Shown here one piece after another: positions 36,748-49,100 of a DNA stretch of 64,000 bases. The notes below the pieces were generated by a model. It did not search any database. It was given only the letters and a program-made list of their open reading frames with translations, and was not told where the DNA came from. Both the position numbers and the translations under genes were made by a program. The stretch covers positions 114,757,415 to 114,821,414 of the forward strand of contig OY726564.1 in assembly GCA_963383645.1 (NCBI GenBank). Reading direction: 5' to 3'. Position 1 is the stretch's first letter, and the number at the start of each line of letters is the position of its first letter. Source of the stretch: Muscardinus avellanarius. Taxonomy: Eukaryota; Chordata; Mammalia; Rodentia; Gliridae.

Positions 36748-36999
36748 GGTGAATAAAAATTATAATCTTAACCTCTGCCCCTGTAAGTGTAGTAACAAGC
36801 ATACCAACATGCCACACTCAGCAGACATTTAATCCATACATGGAAACAAAGTCATAGTAATCTCTTTTTACCTATTTCAAAGTCTCAGGAATCTTAGATT
36901 TAATTTAATTTAGTAATTTGCTCATCTATTATGTTCTTGTTTTTGAGAACTCTCCAGGGACAGTATGAAATACATCAAGCAAATCCCACTCCATCTGTC

Positions 37000-37214
37000 T
37001 TTTGGGGGAGTAACACTGGGATTGAACCAGGGGTATTCTACCTCTGAGATACATCCCCAGGCCTATTTTATTTTAGTTTTTTAGCTTGAAGCAGGATGTC
37101 ACTGAGTTGCTGACGGCCTTGCTAAGTTGCTGAGGCTGGCTTCAGACCTGAAGTCCTCCTGTCTCGGCCTCCTGAGCACTGAGATCGCAGGTGCGTGGCA
37201 CGTGCCTGGCTCTC
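37000..37214 (-). mobile_element. B1-ID composite SINE
   Basis: taacactgggattgaaccag, linker cttgaagcaggatgtcactg, and a head with gagatcgcaggtgcgtggca. Confidence 0.8.
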
Positions 37215-37450
37215 CACTCATCCGTTCGTCTCCCATCTCCTCTTCCATCGTGTGTCCGTCTGTCGTCTCACGGTCCTCAGGCCGCTGCTGTTATTCTACA
37301 AACATGGTTGCCTTGGTCAGGAAGGCAGAAGCCTCCCTCCCTAGTGCAGTCCCCATCTTCCCAGAAGATCTTCCAGGCCTCTGCCATGGCTCCCTGGCCA
37401 GACCTCATGACCACCGGGCTGCAAGGGAGGCTCAGAAAGGATGGTTTAGA

Positions 37451-37660
37451 GCCGGGCATAGTGGTGCACACTTGTAATCTCAGCATTCGGGAGGCTGAAA
37501 CAGGAGGATGGAGGTTCAAGGACAGCCTTAGCTACTTAGTGAGGCCCTTTGCAACTCAGTGAGAGCCTGTTTCAAAATAAAGAATTAAAAAATAGGGCTG
37601 AGAATGTAGTTTGGAGGTAGAATGCCCCTGTGCTCCTTCCCCAGGATAGTTTGGGTAAAA
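37451..37660 (+). mobile_element. B1-ID composite SINE
   Basis: Head gccgggcatagtggtgcaca, middle attcgggaggctgaaacagg, linker gcctgtttcaaaataaagaa, tail tagaatgcccctgtgctcct. The A tail is decayed. Confidence 0.85.
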
Positions 37661-38071
37661 GCAAAAAGGAGAGGTGGGGTGGGGGTGGATGTGGAGGCTA
37701 TTGAACCTACAGTCTGTGTGTTGTGTTTCTTTCCTAACCTCGTCTTGAGGTCTTTCTCTGGGAGTAGTGGTTGTGGTGGTGGAGGCCCACTGTGGCTCAC
37801 ACTGTGCCTTGCAGGGGTACTTCTTAGTTCAGCTGGACAGCCCTAGTGATTTCTGAAAACACAGCATACTCTCCCCTGTGGTTGGGCTGGTTGACGCTAC
37901 GGCCCAGGAGCTGCTAACATCCTAGTTATTAGGAGTGCATCCACGAGGGTAGCCAGCCAGCATGACGCCAGAAGGCCCAAAATCCCAGAGATGGAGCCAC
38001 AGATACTTCAGCCCCCTCAATCTCAGGTGACACCAGATGTTTGGCAATTATTATGTTGTCAGAAACGGATT
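37661..38071. other. Intergenic sequence without recognised features
   Basis: No exon or repeat identified. Confidence 0.45.
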
Positions 38072-38235
38072 TATAGGCTGAACACCTATAATCCCAGTAC
38101 TTGGGAGACAGGAGGATCCCAGATTCGAGGCCAGGTTCTGCAGCTTAGTGACACTATCTCAAAATTAAAAGGGCTGGGGGTGTAGCTCTGTGGTAGAAAC
38201 TCCTTGGGCTTAATCCCTGGAAACCCCCCAAAATA
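38072..38235 (+). mobile_element. B1-ID SINE, internally shortened
   Basis: ggctgaacacctataatccc, agtacttgggagacaggagg, then aagggctgggggtgtagctc and ggcttaatccctgg. Confidence 0.75.
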
Positions 38236-38692
38236 ATTTTTTAACCGGAAAAATAAGCTTATCATTTATCATGATGAATATTAGAAAGATGGCTCAAAAT
38301 ATTTAAGTCAGGTGAATTGGTTAAGATAGTTGAGAGATTGCTCTCTGTTCTTGGGTAACCAGGTGTCAACATTTAAGGAGATGACCTGTGGAGATGACCC
38401 TGAGGCCTCTTCCCTAGTGACCTGGCTTTGCCACTGAAGTGCAGGAGTTCTGGTTTGCATATGCTGGCTAGAAGGCAAAAGGTTCTAGAAGGCACTGTGC
38501 TATCATTTCTAAGCCTTCTAGCATAAGGTGCTGTTCAGATGACCTAGGATGGCACTCTACAAGACTGTAGCCTCTAGCCACACGTGACAAAATTAAAATG
38601 CAGCTAGATCAAGTCGCCGAAAAGCTTTTCAGATTCTGTAGGCAGTGCCAGCAACCTGTGAATAAAATAGCTCATTGGTGATTGTTACGTGA

Positions 38693-38775
38693 GGCTGGGG
38701 TGTAGCTCAGCGGTACTGGGCTGGCCGAGCACCATCACTGCCCTGGGTTTAACCTCAAGCACCACAGAATAATAA
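38693..38775 (+). mobile_element. ID-like SINE monomer
   Basis: ggctggggtgtagctcagcg, a short insertion, then gggtttaacctcaagcacca and an A/T tail. Confidence 0.7.
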
Positions 38776-38869
38776 TAGTAATAATTGTTTAGTTTGAATA
38801 TATCTTTAAATGACGATCTTTTGGCTGTATTTGAGTTAAAACATAAAATTAAAATTAACTTTATTTTTT

Positions 38870-38877
38870 TAGTGTAT

Positions 38878-38914
<37 letters not shown>
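38870..38914 (+). repeat. (TG)n microsatellite
   Basis: A TG run at the tail of the reverse-oriented SINE that follows. Confidence 0.95.
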
Positions 38915-38915
<1 letters not shown>

Positions 38916-39112
38916 CTGAGTTGGTACTGAAGACTTAACCCAGAGGCATTCTACCTCTGAGCTACAACCTCAGCGCTAATTTTTTTTTTTTTTTTGAAAC
39001 GAGTCTAAATTGCTGAGGGCCTTGCTAAGTTGCTGAGGCTGGCTTTGAACCTGTGATTCTCGTCTCAGCCTCTCAAGTCCTGGGATTACAGGCATGTGCT
39101 ACCATGTCTTGC
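38915..39112 (-). mobile_element. B1-ID composite SINE
   Basis: gttggtactgaagacttaac, gcattctacctctgagctac, and head ggcatgtgctaccatgtctt. Confidence 0.8.
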
Positions 39113-39371
39113 TTTTTTTTTTTTTTTTCCCCCCAATCTGGTTTTTTGGGGTTTTTTTTTTTTTTTTTTTGGTGGTACTGGGGTGGAACCCAGAGGTTTT
39201 CTACTTCCAGGCTATACTCCCAGGCCTATTTTATATTTTATTTGGAAACAGGGTCTCACTAAGTTGCTGAGAGCCTCACTAAGTAGCTGAGGCTGACTTC
39301 GAACCTGCGTGATCCTCCTGTCTCAGCCTCCCAAGCGCGGGGATGACAAGCGTGCGCCACCACGCCCGGCT
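39113..39371 (-). mobile_element. B1-ID composite SINE
   Basis: A long T-rich start, ggtggtactggggtggaacc, linker ggaaacagggtctcactaag, and head gtgcgccaccacgcccggct. Confidence 0.88.
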
Positions 39372-40149
39372 CATGTGTTTTTAATAACTACTAGAAATTT
39401 AAAATTTTTATTTGTAGTTCAACTTCTATTTCTATAGGACAAGGGTGATTTATGACAGTTCAGATTCATCCAGCTTCTAGAACGGGCTAACCATGCCCTC
39501 TCTCTCTTCGTAAATAGCTAATACATTTCTGAATAAGGTCCAAAATTAGATATTTATTTTCCTTTAATCCGAAGAAACTGCGCGTCCTTATCCATTGTTG
39601 TCTTTCTGGCCACTGTTAACGACCAGGAAGGTTGTAAATGTGCCTGACCAAATAACTCAGGTCAGCTGTCAACCCCGAGGTGGTAGAAGCATCAATCGGT
39701 GAACACGATGGCTGTGGGTCATGAAGGAGGTTAGGAGCGAAAACCCTGTTTAAGACCATTCTCAGAACAACCTGCCAAGCAGATAGTACGGCTATTAGAA
39801 GTAGGTACTCAACAGTCCCTGCTTTACTTCGGGTTGTAGGGTGACCTGGGGATCTCTGGCCCCAAACCTTAAGCCGAAGCCCCAGGCCCGGCTCGCAGCG
39901 TCCTCCCGTCTCCGCCCGCCCTGCCCTCCACTGCTCTTGGTACAGGCCGCCGGCGGCCATCTTGGATAAGGGCGGAAGCAAAATTTAAAACCGCACTAAT
40001 CCCTCAAGCTTAAAACCAAGACGATCTGGGCATGGGGTTCAATGTGTGAGAAGGTAACGCCTCTGCGGGCCATCCGGGCCGCTGGAGTGCGTGGCGGGGC
40101 CGGCGCCGCCCTTCCGCCCACACCTAAGATGGCGCCCGCCCCAGCGCCC

Positions 40150-40374
40150 CCGGCGCGGCCGCTCTAGCTCGCTTCCGGGGTCGTCGGCTTCCGCGGCGGC
40201 GGCGGCGGGGCGCAGGCCGGCTTCCGGTCCGTTTCCGGGCGGTCTCGGGTGTCGGAGGCCCCGACCCGGGGAGGTTGTGGCGCAGCGGGCGCAGCCTCGG
40301 CGGGCGGCCGGCGTCCACGGGGCGACGAGGGGTCGGCAGCCACGACCTGGGCCTGGCCCGGGGGCCCCGCGCGG
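40150..40374 (+). other. SCYL3: Probable SCYL3 non-coding first exon
   Basis: A strong donor (cgcgg|gtgagcgg) ends this GC-rich segment at 40374. The first coding exon has its own acceptor at 42978-42979, so a 5' untranslated exon is needed upstream. The left edge is only estimated from the position of the ETS motifs. Confidence 0.6.
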
Positions 40375-40383
40375 GTGAGCGGA

Positions 40384-40470
40384 GCCGGGAGGGAGGCCGC
40401 GGGGAGGGAGGCCGCGGGGAGGGAGGCCGCGGGGAGGAGGCCGGCGGGGAGGAGGCCGCCGGGAGGGAGG
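40384..40470 (+). repeat. GC-rich tandem repeat just inside SCYL3 intron 1
   Basis: About five to six imperfect copies of a 15-base unit, gggagggaggccgcg, starting ten bases after the first donor. Runs of three to four G on the plus strand make G-quadruplex formation possible. Confidence 0.85.
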
Positions 40471-41997
40471 CCCGAGCAGGTCCGGGAGGGACCTAGCGCA
40501 GGCTTGTCTCGTGTATTTAAAGAGCATTCTCCGAAGGTCGTCTTCGCGGCGCTCGGGCCCGCCCGCGCCGTGACCGCCCGAGGCCGCCCCGGAGTCCCCG
40601 GGCCCGGGAGGCCTGGGCGCCCAGGGCTCAGCCCGCCCGGGAGCGCGAAGCCGCCGTGGGCCCGCGCCAGCCGGCCTGGGCGCCGAGCCGGGCGGGATCC
40701 CGTCTCGCAGTTGCTGGGGACGGCGCGGAGAGAGGCCTCCCCGGGAACGCGCGGCCCAGAGGCCCAGGTCGGGCTCCCCGGATCCACAGGTGGCCGCCAG
40801 CAGAGGACGGAGGAGATCAAAACCTGTCCCCGCCTCGGGATTGATCTGGGCGGCCCACCTCGCAGCTACACCCGCAGCCCTTTTACTCTTCATCTGAAAT
40901 GAATGATAAGTTGTACGGTAGTAGACTATCCTTTCCCTCCCTTCTTGTGTCTTAATTTTAACATAACAAGCAGTATTTTGCATTTTTCTCCTCGAGAAAA
41001 TTTTCAGAAATCGTTTTTTCAGAAAAATATCCAGAATTTAGGAATCTAGTAGTGTTACTTACCTCGCCTACATCTCAAAAGGTTTCATTTTAGCTGGATT
41101 TGCATTTTAAGATGGTTTGTATCAGCAGGGATCCGTGCCTCTTTACCTGTAGTTGGGTGAAGAATTAGAATTGCTGCCGTGGGGCATTCACTCACTCTTC
41201 TTTCTGTATTGTGTGTTGTGGAAAAGCTCTGTTTGTAGCTAAGAGAGAAGGCAGTCAGTCAAATTTCAGATAAATACTTTTCAAAGTAACACTTCCGCAA
41301 CTCCTCCTCCATTTCGACTGGTTTTCCGGGCAGAAGTGAAGCAGAATTAGAAACTGCACGGACCCCTGAAGCTGCCCAGAGGAGGGAGAGAAGGAAGAAG
41401 CCGGTCATCCTGTGTCCTGGGGTGGAGGCGGCATGTGCCCCTGTCCTGTGCCTGAGCTCTCTCCCTCTTGCCTTGGTTCTCCTCCTGCCCACCGACCTCC
41501 TCTGTGCCTGCCAAGTCCCTGCCCTGGCCCAGTGGCCTAGCCCCTTCTCGTGCAGCCATGCTGCTGAAGGACTGGATGTCTCTTGGTTCGGATTCCTGGA
41601 CTCCTGCAGGCCTAGAGGTGGCTTATAACTACGGATTGACGCCTGTTGGCCCACAGTTGGCATCGGACCCACCAAGTGCGCTCAAGGAGGCGGAAGGGGA
41701 CCAGATCCGAGTGCCAAGCGTGACCAGCATTCCCCAGCAGGAGGGGCAGGCTGAGCAACCCCACTGTATCTCCAGAGTGGGGTCCCAGGGTCTCTTTCCT
41801 CCATTATCCTACATAAACCATTTTTATTCGTAATCCCATGAAAGCTGAATGTTTCCTATAGCCTGGGTACTTTATTAATGCTGTTATTTTACTTCTCTGT
41901 CATCAAGAAGAGTAAATTGCTAGCTAGCAACTCGAAGTATAATCGATGTAGAAAAAACTGAAGATAAAATACATGATTTAAAAAGTTGTGAGGTTTA

Positions 41998-42180
41998 TAG
42001 CAAGGCGTGGTGGGCACGCTTGTCATCCCCGCGCTTGGGAGCGGAGACAGGAGGATCGCGCAGGTGCGAAGCCAGCCGCGCTGGCGTAAGAGACCCTGTT
42101 TCAAAAATATAAAATAGGTCTGGGAGTGTAGCCCGGAGGTAGAAGGGCTTCCAGGAACCCCAGTACCACACACACAAAAA
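41998..42180 (+). mobile_element. B1-ID composite SINE (ccaggaaccccagtacc subfamily)
   Basis: gcaaggcgtggtgggcacgc, gccagccgcgctggcgtaag, and tail ttccaggaaccccagtacca followed by (CA)n and A. Confidence 0.9.
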
Positions 42181-42979
42181 AGTTTTGACGTTTATAATCA
42201 TCCCTTACTATTATAATAATCAAAATAATATAGCCTCCAAATCTCCTCATATACCTCTATAATCTCTCCTGGGGCCCCTGCAACTCTGCCCCTCTCTAGG
42301 CAAACACTCACCTATTTCCTCTCAGAGGAGTCTCCTCTAGAATTGTGTGTGTCTTTTAGCATTTGTGATTATAGTTGTACAGTTTCCCCTATTTTACATA
42401 GCATACCTTTGAAGAACAGAGAGGTTGCACCTTTTATTAGGCTTGCTGTCATTGTATTTCTTCAGCTAGTTACCTGGTTTCCCTCTGTGATTCTGCTCTG
42501 TTGTCCTTTTAGTTGGTTTTTGAGCTTTCCACTTGTTACTGTGCATCATTATTAGAAGTCTCCGATCTGTATTGTTTTCCTTTCTCATTTTATTTTAGAC
42601 ATACAGAAGCTTTTTGTTTTTGAATCCTTAGGCTTCGGCACACTTTCCCCTGTGAGGCAGGGTTGTAAGTAGGTGAGAAGGTAGGAATTGCCTCGTTGTG
42701 GTTTTGATTGCCTTTCTGAGAACTGAGAGTTGGTGTGGTGAGGCTTGGGGAGGTGGAGCAACCTCAGATGGCTGGCTGCTCGGTACAGCGCGTTTTCTCC
42801 AAAGTCCCCAGTTGTTAATTAACAAGCATTGCTGGTGACTTGCTGAGTGTTTACCATTTTTAGAGTTGTGAGGGCTGCAGAACTAGGTTTGAGTGGCGGT
42901 GTGTGGACACCTTGGGTGTCTCTTGTTCATGTTACAGGTAGAGAGTTCATGTTTGGAACTGTTTTCTGTTTTCTTTTAG

Positions 42980-43193
42980 ATCTGTTTGGCTTTGAGAAGG
43001 CCTGTGGTCCTGCCGCACTGAATAAGGGATGGGATCAGAGAACAGCGCTTTAAAGAGCTACACGCTGCAGGAGCCGCCGTTTACCTTGCCCTCTGGACTT
43101 GCTGTGTTTCCCGCTGTACTGCAAGATGGCAAATTGGCTTCAGTCTTTGTGTATAAGAGAGAAAATGAAGACAAGGTTAATAAAGCTGCCAAG
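42980..43193 (+). CDS. SCYL3: SCYL3 first coding exon (coding from 43029)
   Basis: The acceptor tttcttttag precedes 42980. The ATG at 43029 has a strong context (GGGATGG), and an in-frame TAA lies two codons upstream at 43023-43025, which fixes the start. It encodes residues 1-55, beginning [13 protein letters not shown] and ending NKAAK. The donor is aag|gtacca. Confidence 0.95.
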
Positions 43194-46100
43194 GTACCAT
43201 AATAGGTGATGACTTCATAGCTAGTACTTTTTTCTGTTTTGCTATCTATTTTAAAAAGTGAAATTAATAAAGATCAAAGGAGGTGCGACCATAGGAATAG
43301 TATTTATTATTTGGGTCTTATAAAAACATAGTACTTCTTATCTTAGGGATGTATTTCCAACAGATAGCACAGCTGTAACCAAAAGGCTTCATAAAACTCA
43401 TTGCAGTGGGTTTTATTATAATCTGAGATGGAATTAGTCTAGCTTAGCAGAAGTGCTCTAAGTATCTACATTTTAATTAGTGTGTTGATGATGGGTTTGT
43501 AAATAAAATAGTTAAGGAACTTGTCTATAGTTTTCTTTTCCTGAGCTTTGACTTGGTGTGTGGATTGGGTGCCCCAAAAAGAACACTGACCCTGGGCTCT
43601 GGCTCTCGCTGGGTGACTTTGGACAGGCTGTCACCTCCGGAGGTACCAGCTTCCTCCTCGGGAGAAAGGTTCCTCTAGCTTACATTGTGCATGGCTGCTC
43701 CTGGCTCGGTGTCCAGCGCCTTGGCAGGCTGTGTAACACTGCCAGGGACCCGAGTTGTTAGGACAAAGAGTGATTCTAGGGCTGGGGTATGGCTCAGTGG
43801 TACAGCGCTTGTCTAGCATGTATCATTAAATAATACCACCTCAGGACGCATTTTCTTGTATGTTTGTATTTTCTGGTGCTATGGATTGAACTCGGCCTCA
43901 TACATGCTAGGGACTTGCTCTACCACTGAGCCCAGGATGCATTTTCTTATAACATTTTGTGGTTTTAAAAAAAAAGTAGCTGGTTATTTTGCATTTGGGT
44001 AAAACCACATTTTTGTCTCACCCTGCCTAAGTATTGTTAAACTTTTTAATATGATTTGACAGAAGATCCAGTGCCTTATTATATAGTTGGTTCATGTCTA
44101 TCACAGCTTTTTAAAAGTAATTTAGAGCCAGGCGTGGTGGCGCACGCTCATATCCCAGCATTTGGGAGGCTGAGACAGGAGGATCGTAGTTCATGGACAG
44201 CCTCAGCTACTTAATGAGGCCCTTTGCATTTTAGTGAGACCCTGTTTGAAAATAAAGGATAAAAAAATAGGCCGGGCGTGGTGGCACACACTTGTAGTCC
44301 CTGTGCTTGAGAGGCTGAGACAGGAGGATCGCACAGGTTCAAAGCCAGCCTCAGCTACTTAGGCTCTTAGCAACTTAGACCCTGTTTCCAAATAAAATAG
44401 GTCTGAGAGTATAGCCTGGAGGTAGAAAGCCCCTGGGTCCTGGGTTCCACCCCCAGTACCACCAAAAAAAAAAACCCCAAAAAATATAGGGCTGGAGGTA
44501 TAGCTCAGAGGTAGAATGCTTCTGGATTTCATCCCCACTAACTGCCAAAGAAAAGTAACTTAGCGTGATTGTAGGCAGTGAGGAACTAGACAGTATTATT
44601 TTTGCAGGAAGGAGCTGCACGTCCTCCCCAGCTCTCTCCCCTTTTGTACGTCCTCCTCGTACTCGGGGTAGCCTACATTTTTCTGATTTTTCTGGCCATA
44701 AAGATGACAAGATTCTCACCGCGGGTTTAGCACCTTTGCTTCGCCACCTTGCCCGAGGCCTGCCTTTGGTGTGTGTTGCGGGAAGAGGGAGAGTCCCTGA
44801 GACCAGGATGCTGCCCCCCCCCCCCAAGTCTCCTTCAAGTTCCACTCCGTCCATCGCCTCCCCGCCTTGGTTTACTCTTCAGAGGCCCAGGCAGCTGTCA
44901 GGCACTCTTCAGAATTCCTAGCAGTGTTGTGGGGAAGTCTGGCTCCTAGGGCCTGGACGTCTCCGTAGAGCTATTTAAACATTGGTAAGCTGAGTAAAAG
45001 CAGAACACATTCTAGGTCGTCCTTGGCTTGCTAGAAGTTTGGGGAAGGGAGGCGCTCAGAGGCCCCGGCTGCCGTCGCCAGCTGTCTGGGAGCCTCGTCC
45101 GCCTGTGTGGCTGTGCGGTTGTGCGCATCCTCACTGCCGTTCCTGTCCACAGCACCTGAAGACGCTGCGCCACCCCTGCTTGCTCAGGTTTCTGTCTTGC
45201 ACTGTGGAAGCGGACGGCATTCACCTCGTCACCGAGCGCGTGCGGCCTCTGCAGGTGGCCTTGGAGGCGCTGTCTCCTGCGGAGGTCTGCTCTGGCATCT
45301 ACGACATACTGCTGGCTCTCGTCTTCCTTCATGACAGAGTAAGTAGCCGGCAGCTGCCCGCACCGCCGGCTTCCCAGGGTCGGTGCAGACTCGGTGCAGA
45401 CTCGGGGTGAGAGGAGACGGCAGCGCCTGGGCGGGACGGGAGGGGCTGCAGGCGGGCCTGTGGGCTGGCCAACTCATCCTCTCCCTGGACAGACATTTTT
45501 ACAATTACATAGAAGTTTACCATAGTCTACCTCTAGTTTTGGATACATCATTACCATAAAATAGCTACAGCTGGTATATATGTGTTTTTTAATACTAGGG
45601 ATTGAACCCAGCTTCAGAATTATGGTAGATCCCAAGCAACGTTTTACTTTTTATTTTAAAACAGGGTCTCACTAAGTTGTGGAGGGCCTTGCTAAATTGC
45701 TGAGGCAGGTCTGGAACCTGCAGTCCTCCAGTCTTAGCCTTCCAAGTACCGGGATTACAGGTGCGCACCACCTTGCACAGCCAGCTGGTATTTATTTTAA
45801 AAAAAGTTTAGCACTAGTGTTGTTGTATTTGTTTGGGGGAGTTTTGTTCCATATTATACTTTAAAGAAAGAGTGTTTCTCAGGAAGAGACAGAGTTTGTC
45901 CAGTCCTAACATTTGGGTGGGTGGGGCCTGTTGCCCGTGATACCCACGTACCCAGCGTGCTCGGCGCTCTGATCGTCACTGTTATTACAGGGTGGTAGTT
46001 CTTTCGTTTACTTCTGCTCTATTTATCAACGGTATTTTTGAGCCACTATTTCTTAATGGTGTTTGCATTCTTAGATTATAAAACATTAGTCACAGGTTAG

Positions 46101-49100
46101 AAGCACTTATTTGAGACAGCTAAATGTATTAAGCTTTTTTTCTGTTTATGGCAGCCTGGTTCTCCAAATATCATGTGGGATGTATAGTTTCTTAAAAGCA
46201 TGTTTACAGGTTCACACAGTAGCAGGAATCGCCCGTGCTTGTCTGGGGAGGGCTGTCTTGTTTGCTGCAGGAGAGAGTGTAGGCCACTCTCACCCTTGAC
46301 TAAGTCTTCTCTGCAGAGGCGGCCGGGGTGGTGTGCAGTCACTGCCCCCGAGGTGTCTTTGTGCACACAAAGCACAAATCTGTATACTTAGTTGTTTTTA
46401 TTTTTCCTCAAGTGGAAACATACTATACATGCTATTCTGAACCTTCCTTTAACATATAATATATATTGGCGTGTTCTGTGGAAAGATACGTATGTGTTTG
46501 ATGTGGGCAGAGTGCTCTTTCGTCTACTGGGATAATTTCTGGTTTGGAAAAAAAACACTTTATACTCCAGTCCTACCTCTTTTTCCACCTTCTATTTGAC
46601 TGTATTATTTTCTAGTTTAAAAAGGACTTTTCTGTGGTCTGTGGGAGTTCTGGTGGTCCTTATCATTCTATTTTCCTCTTCTTTGGGCAGAATTTTTATT
46701 AGTGCCTACTGACAAGCTCTAGAATCATGATAGAACGTAGGTGAGAAGGAAATTAGAGCAGAAATGAATCAAAGAACCTGTGGGGCCAGGATGTTATCTC
46801 TAAAGGCATCAACACAAATGGTAGAGGCATAAAGAGTTGGGAACGTTTCAGGCTCCTCCATGTCTTGACTGCCGGGTTCCATGATCATGCCATGGGCGGG
46901 AAGAAGCGTCATCCTCTCTTGGGTGGCTAGTAGTTCTTTGAAGGCCGAGTGGCAGTCCTCTTCCTGTTCTTTGTCTTCCAGGGACGCCTCACACACAACA
47001 ATGTCTGCTTGTCCTCTGTGTTTGTGAGTGAAGACGGGCACTGGAAGCTAGGAGGAATGGAGACTGTTTGCACAGCTCCTCAGGCCACGCCAGAGGTAAG
47101 CTCGGTGCGGCGCTCCCTCGGGCATTGGGTCTGGAGCCCTGGACGCCTGTTTCCAGGCCTGCCGCCCTCGGCCTTCTTCCTCTGTGTGGCAAGCTGGCGC
47201 TGCAGTGCGTCTCTCCACCTCACTGCCTGAAAGTGCAACTCATCTAGGACCCAGCCTACGTCTCCTCCTTCCAGCATTCTCTACCGTACACAACCATTCG
47301 GACTGTGGCACATTGCCAGAGCTCTGGGTGTGCGTCCTAGGTTATGGGCGCCTGGGTGGGTGGGGAGGGAGCGCTGGTCTCCATTTGAGTTCCTAGCGCC
47401 CTAAACAGAAGCTCTGCAGAAATACCCCCCCAAGCAGGTGAACGAATGTGCTTCTGTGGAGGGTGGTTTTGTCTGCGGAGCTCAGCACCCTCAGCTTTTA
47501 TATCTCACGTGGGAGCAGGACTTAGTAAGAGTCACTTGATTTAGTAAGATTAATGACAGATTTGTTCAGTGCCGAACAGCCTTCTTTCTTTGTTTGTTTT
47601 TTGAAGTGGCATCTCACTGTGTTGCCAGGCTGGTTGTGAACTCATAGACTCAAGTGATCTCCCGCCTCAGCCTCTCCAGTAGCTGGGCCCGCAGGTGTGC
47701 ATTGCTGCACCCAGCCCAAAGCCCTTTAGTTATCATCTGTGCAGGAGGAAGAGAAGGATGTGCTGATTTCCACGAAGGGAAAACAGGCTGCTCATGCTCA
47801 GGACGCCTGTAACTTGGCTCAGAGGAGAGGGAAGGGAGTGGCTTGCTTAGTGAGCCAGAGTCTCGTGTGTGGCACAAGCCCCCATCTTTCGTTAGGGTGG
47901 TTTCCTGCGCGTGACGCTGGGGCTCGAGCCCTGGGGCATTCCACCTCTGAACTCCACCCCCAGGCCCATTTTATTTTTATTTAGAAATGGATTCGCTGGG
48001 CTGGTACAAGTCTCCCTACTTGCTGAGGCTGTCCTCGAACCTGCGGTTCTCCTGTCTCGGCCTCTCAAGTACTGGTGTGCACCACCATGTCTGGCCTAGG
48101 AAGATTTTTAATCAGTGGCGCTGATGTAAAGGTTTCTTCGCTGTTACTGTGTTCATCGTTTACTGCTTTTAACTTGGTGTAAGAGAGTGGGTCCTTGAAT
48201 ATGTGTCTGACTGACTTTCTCTAATTTGTTTCTCTCTAGTTTCTGAGGAGTATTCAGTCAGTACGAGACCCGGCCTCTATCCCTCCGGAAGAGATGGTAA
48301 GATGACTTCCTCTGGATGTAATGAAGGCTCCTTTGTCCCAAGTGTGAAACTTGTAAAACCTTCCCCTGCCCGCTCCTTGCTTTAGTAAACTGAAGATGCC
48401 TCTTAGTCTCTTTGGCCTCGAGATCTTCTGAGATTCGTCTTGTTAGGTGGCAGGAAGCCAGCTTACGTTTTTGTTGTGTACAGACCTGTGCTGTAGTCTA
48501 AAGACACCCGGAGTGGAGGTGCCCCCATTTCATGGCACACCATGGCTCGCTGGGGTCACGGTCATGGAGAGGCAGCATCCCTGCCCTTCCCTTTGCGTGC
48601 TCGTGGCCATGGCTCAGGACCCCAGGGTGCAGGGGCAGCGACTGGCAATGTCATGGTGCTGGAAAAGAAAAGAGTTGCTATTTACCAGTAAGTTTAAAAG
48701 CAAATCCCCCCCTGTAAGTTTGTTCTTATAACCCTACAAACAATCCCCAAAGACATAATTGGTGTGTGTCACAGGACTACACATCCACCTGTGGACTCTA
48801 GTGAAGACTGGAAATAAGCCAGGCTTATCCAGGCACGTTCATAGTGTGTTTATTATAAGTATATACGAGTATTTTCCAAACTGATGATTAGCTTGGAAAA
48901 TTAGTTTGATGATGGCTTAGGGAGTCATTAACATTTAAAATTAAAAAGTGAGATGAAAGAGAAAATATCATTGGGTATCATAGATTGTAAGGCTACCTGT
49001 GTGTATTTATACATACATACATATACTGGGTTATGAAAGAAGAAATGTTTTCTTTGGATTGCAATAAAAAATGTTATTGAAAGGTACAGACCTGTATTAA

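Larger units (their letters stand above)
39880..40870 (+). promoter_or_regulatory. SCYL3: CpG island, SCYL3 promoter
   Basis: CpG density rises sharply here compared with the surrounding AT-rich sequence. There is no obvious TATA box. ETS-type cttccg motifs cluster at about 40170-40230 (cgcttccggggtc, ggcttccgcgg, ggcttccggtcc). YY1-type motifs occur as taagatggcgcc at 40126-40137 and, in the opposite orientation, ggcggccatcttgg at 39951-39964. The layout fits a TATA-less housekeeping promoter and places transcription starts around 40.1-40.25 kb, in front of the first donor. Opposed YY1-like sites make divergent transcription possible; that is inference. Confidence 0.85.
40375..42979 (+). other. 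SCYL3: SCYL3 intron 1
   Basis: This runs from the GTGAGC donor to the tttcttttag acceptor. It includes the 3' part of the CpG island and one SINE. A C/T-rich block at 41380-41640 has open frames on both strands but no recognised protein. Confidence 0.65.

Noticed and set aside
40039..40983. Long minus-strand and plus-strand frames in the CpG island
   Set aside because: High GC removes stop codons. The predicted peptides are R/P/G-rich low complexity, typical of island shadows.
41259..41833. Frames of 121-138 codons in SCYL3 intron 1
   Set aside because: Open on both strands in C/T-rich sequence, with no splice sites in phase with SCYL3 and no recognisable protein.
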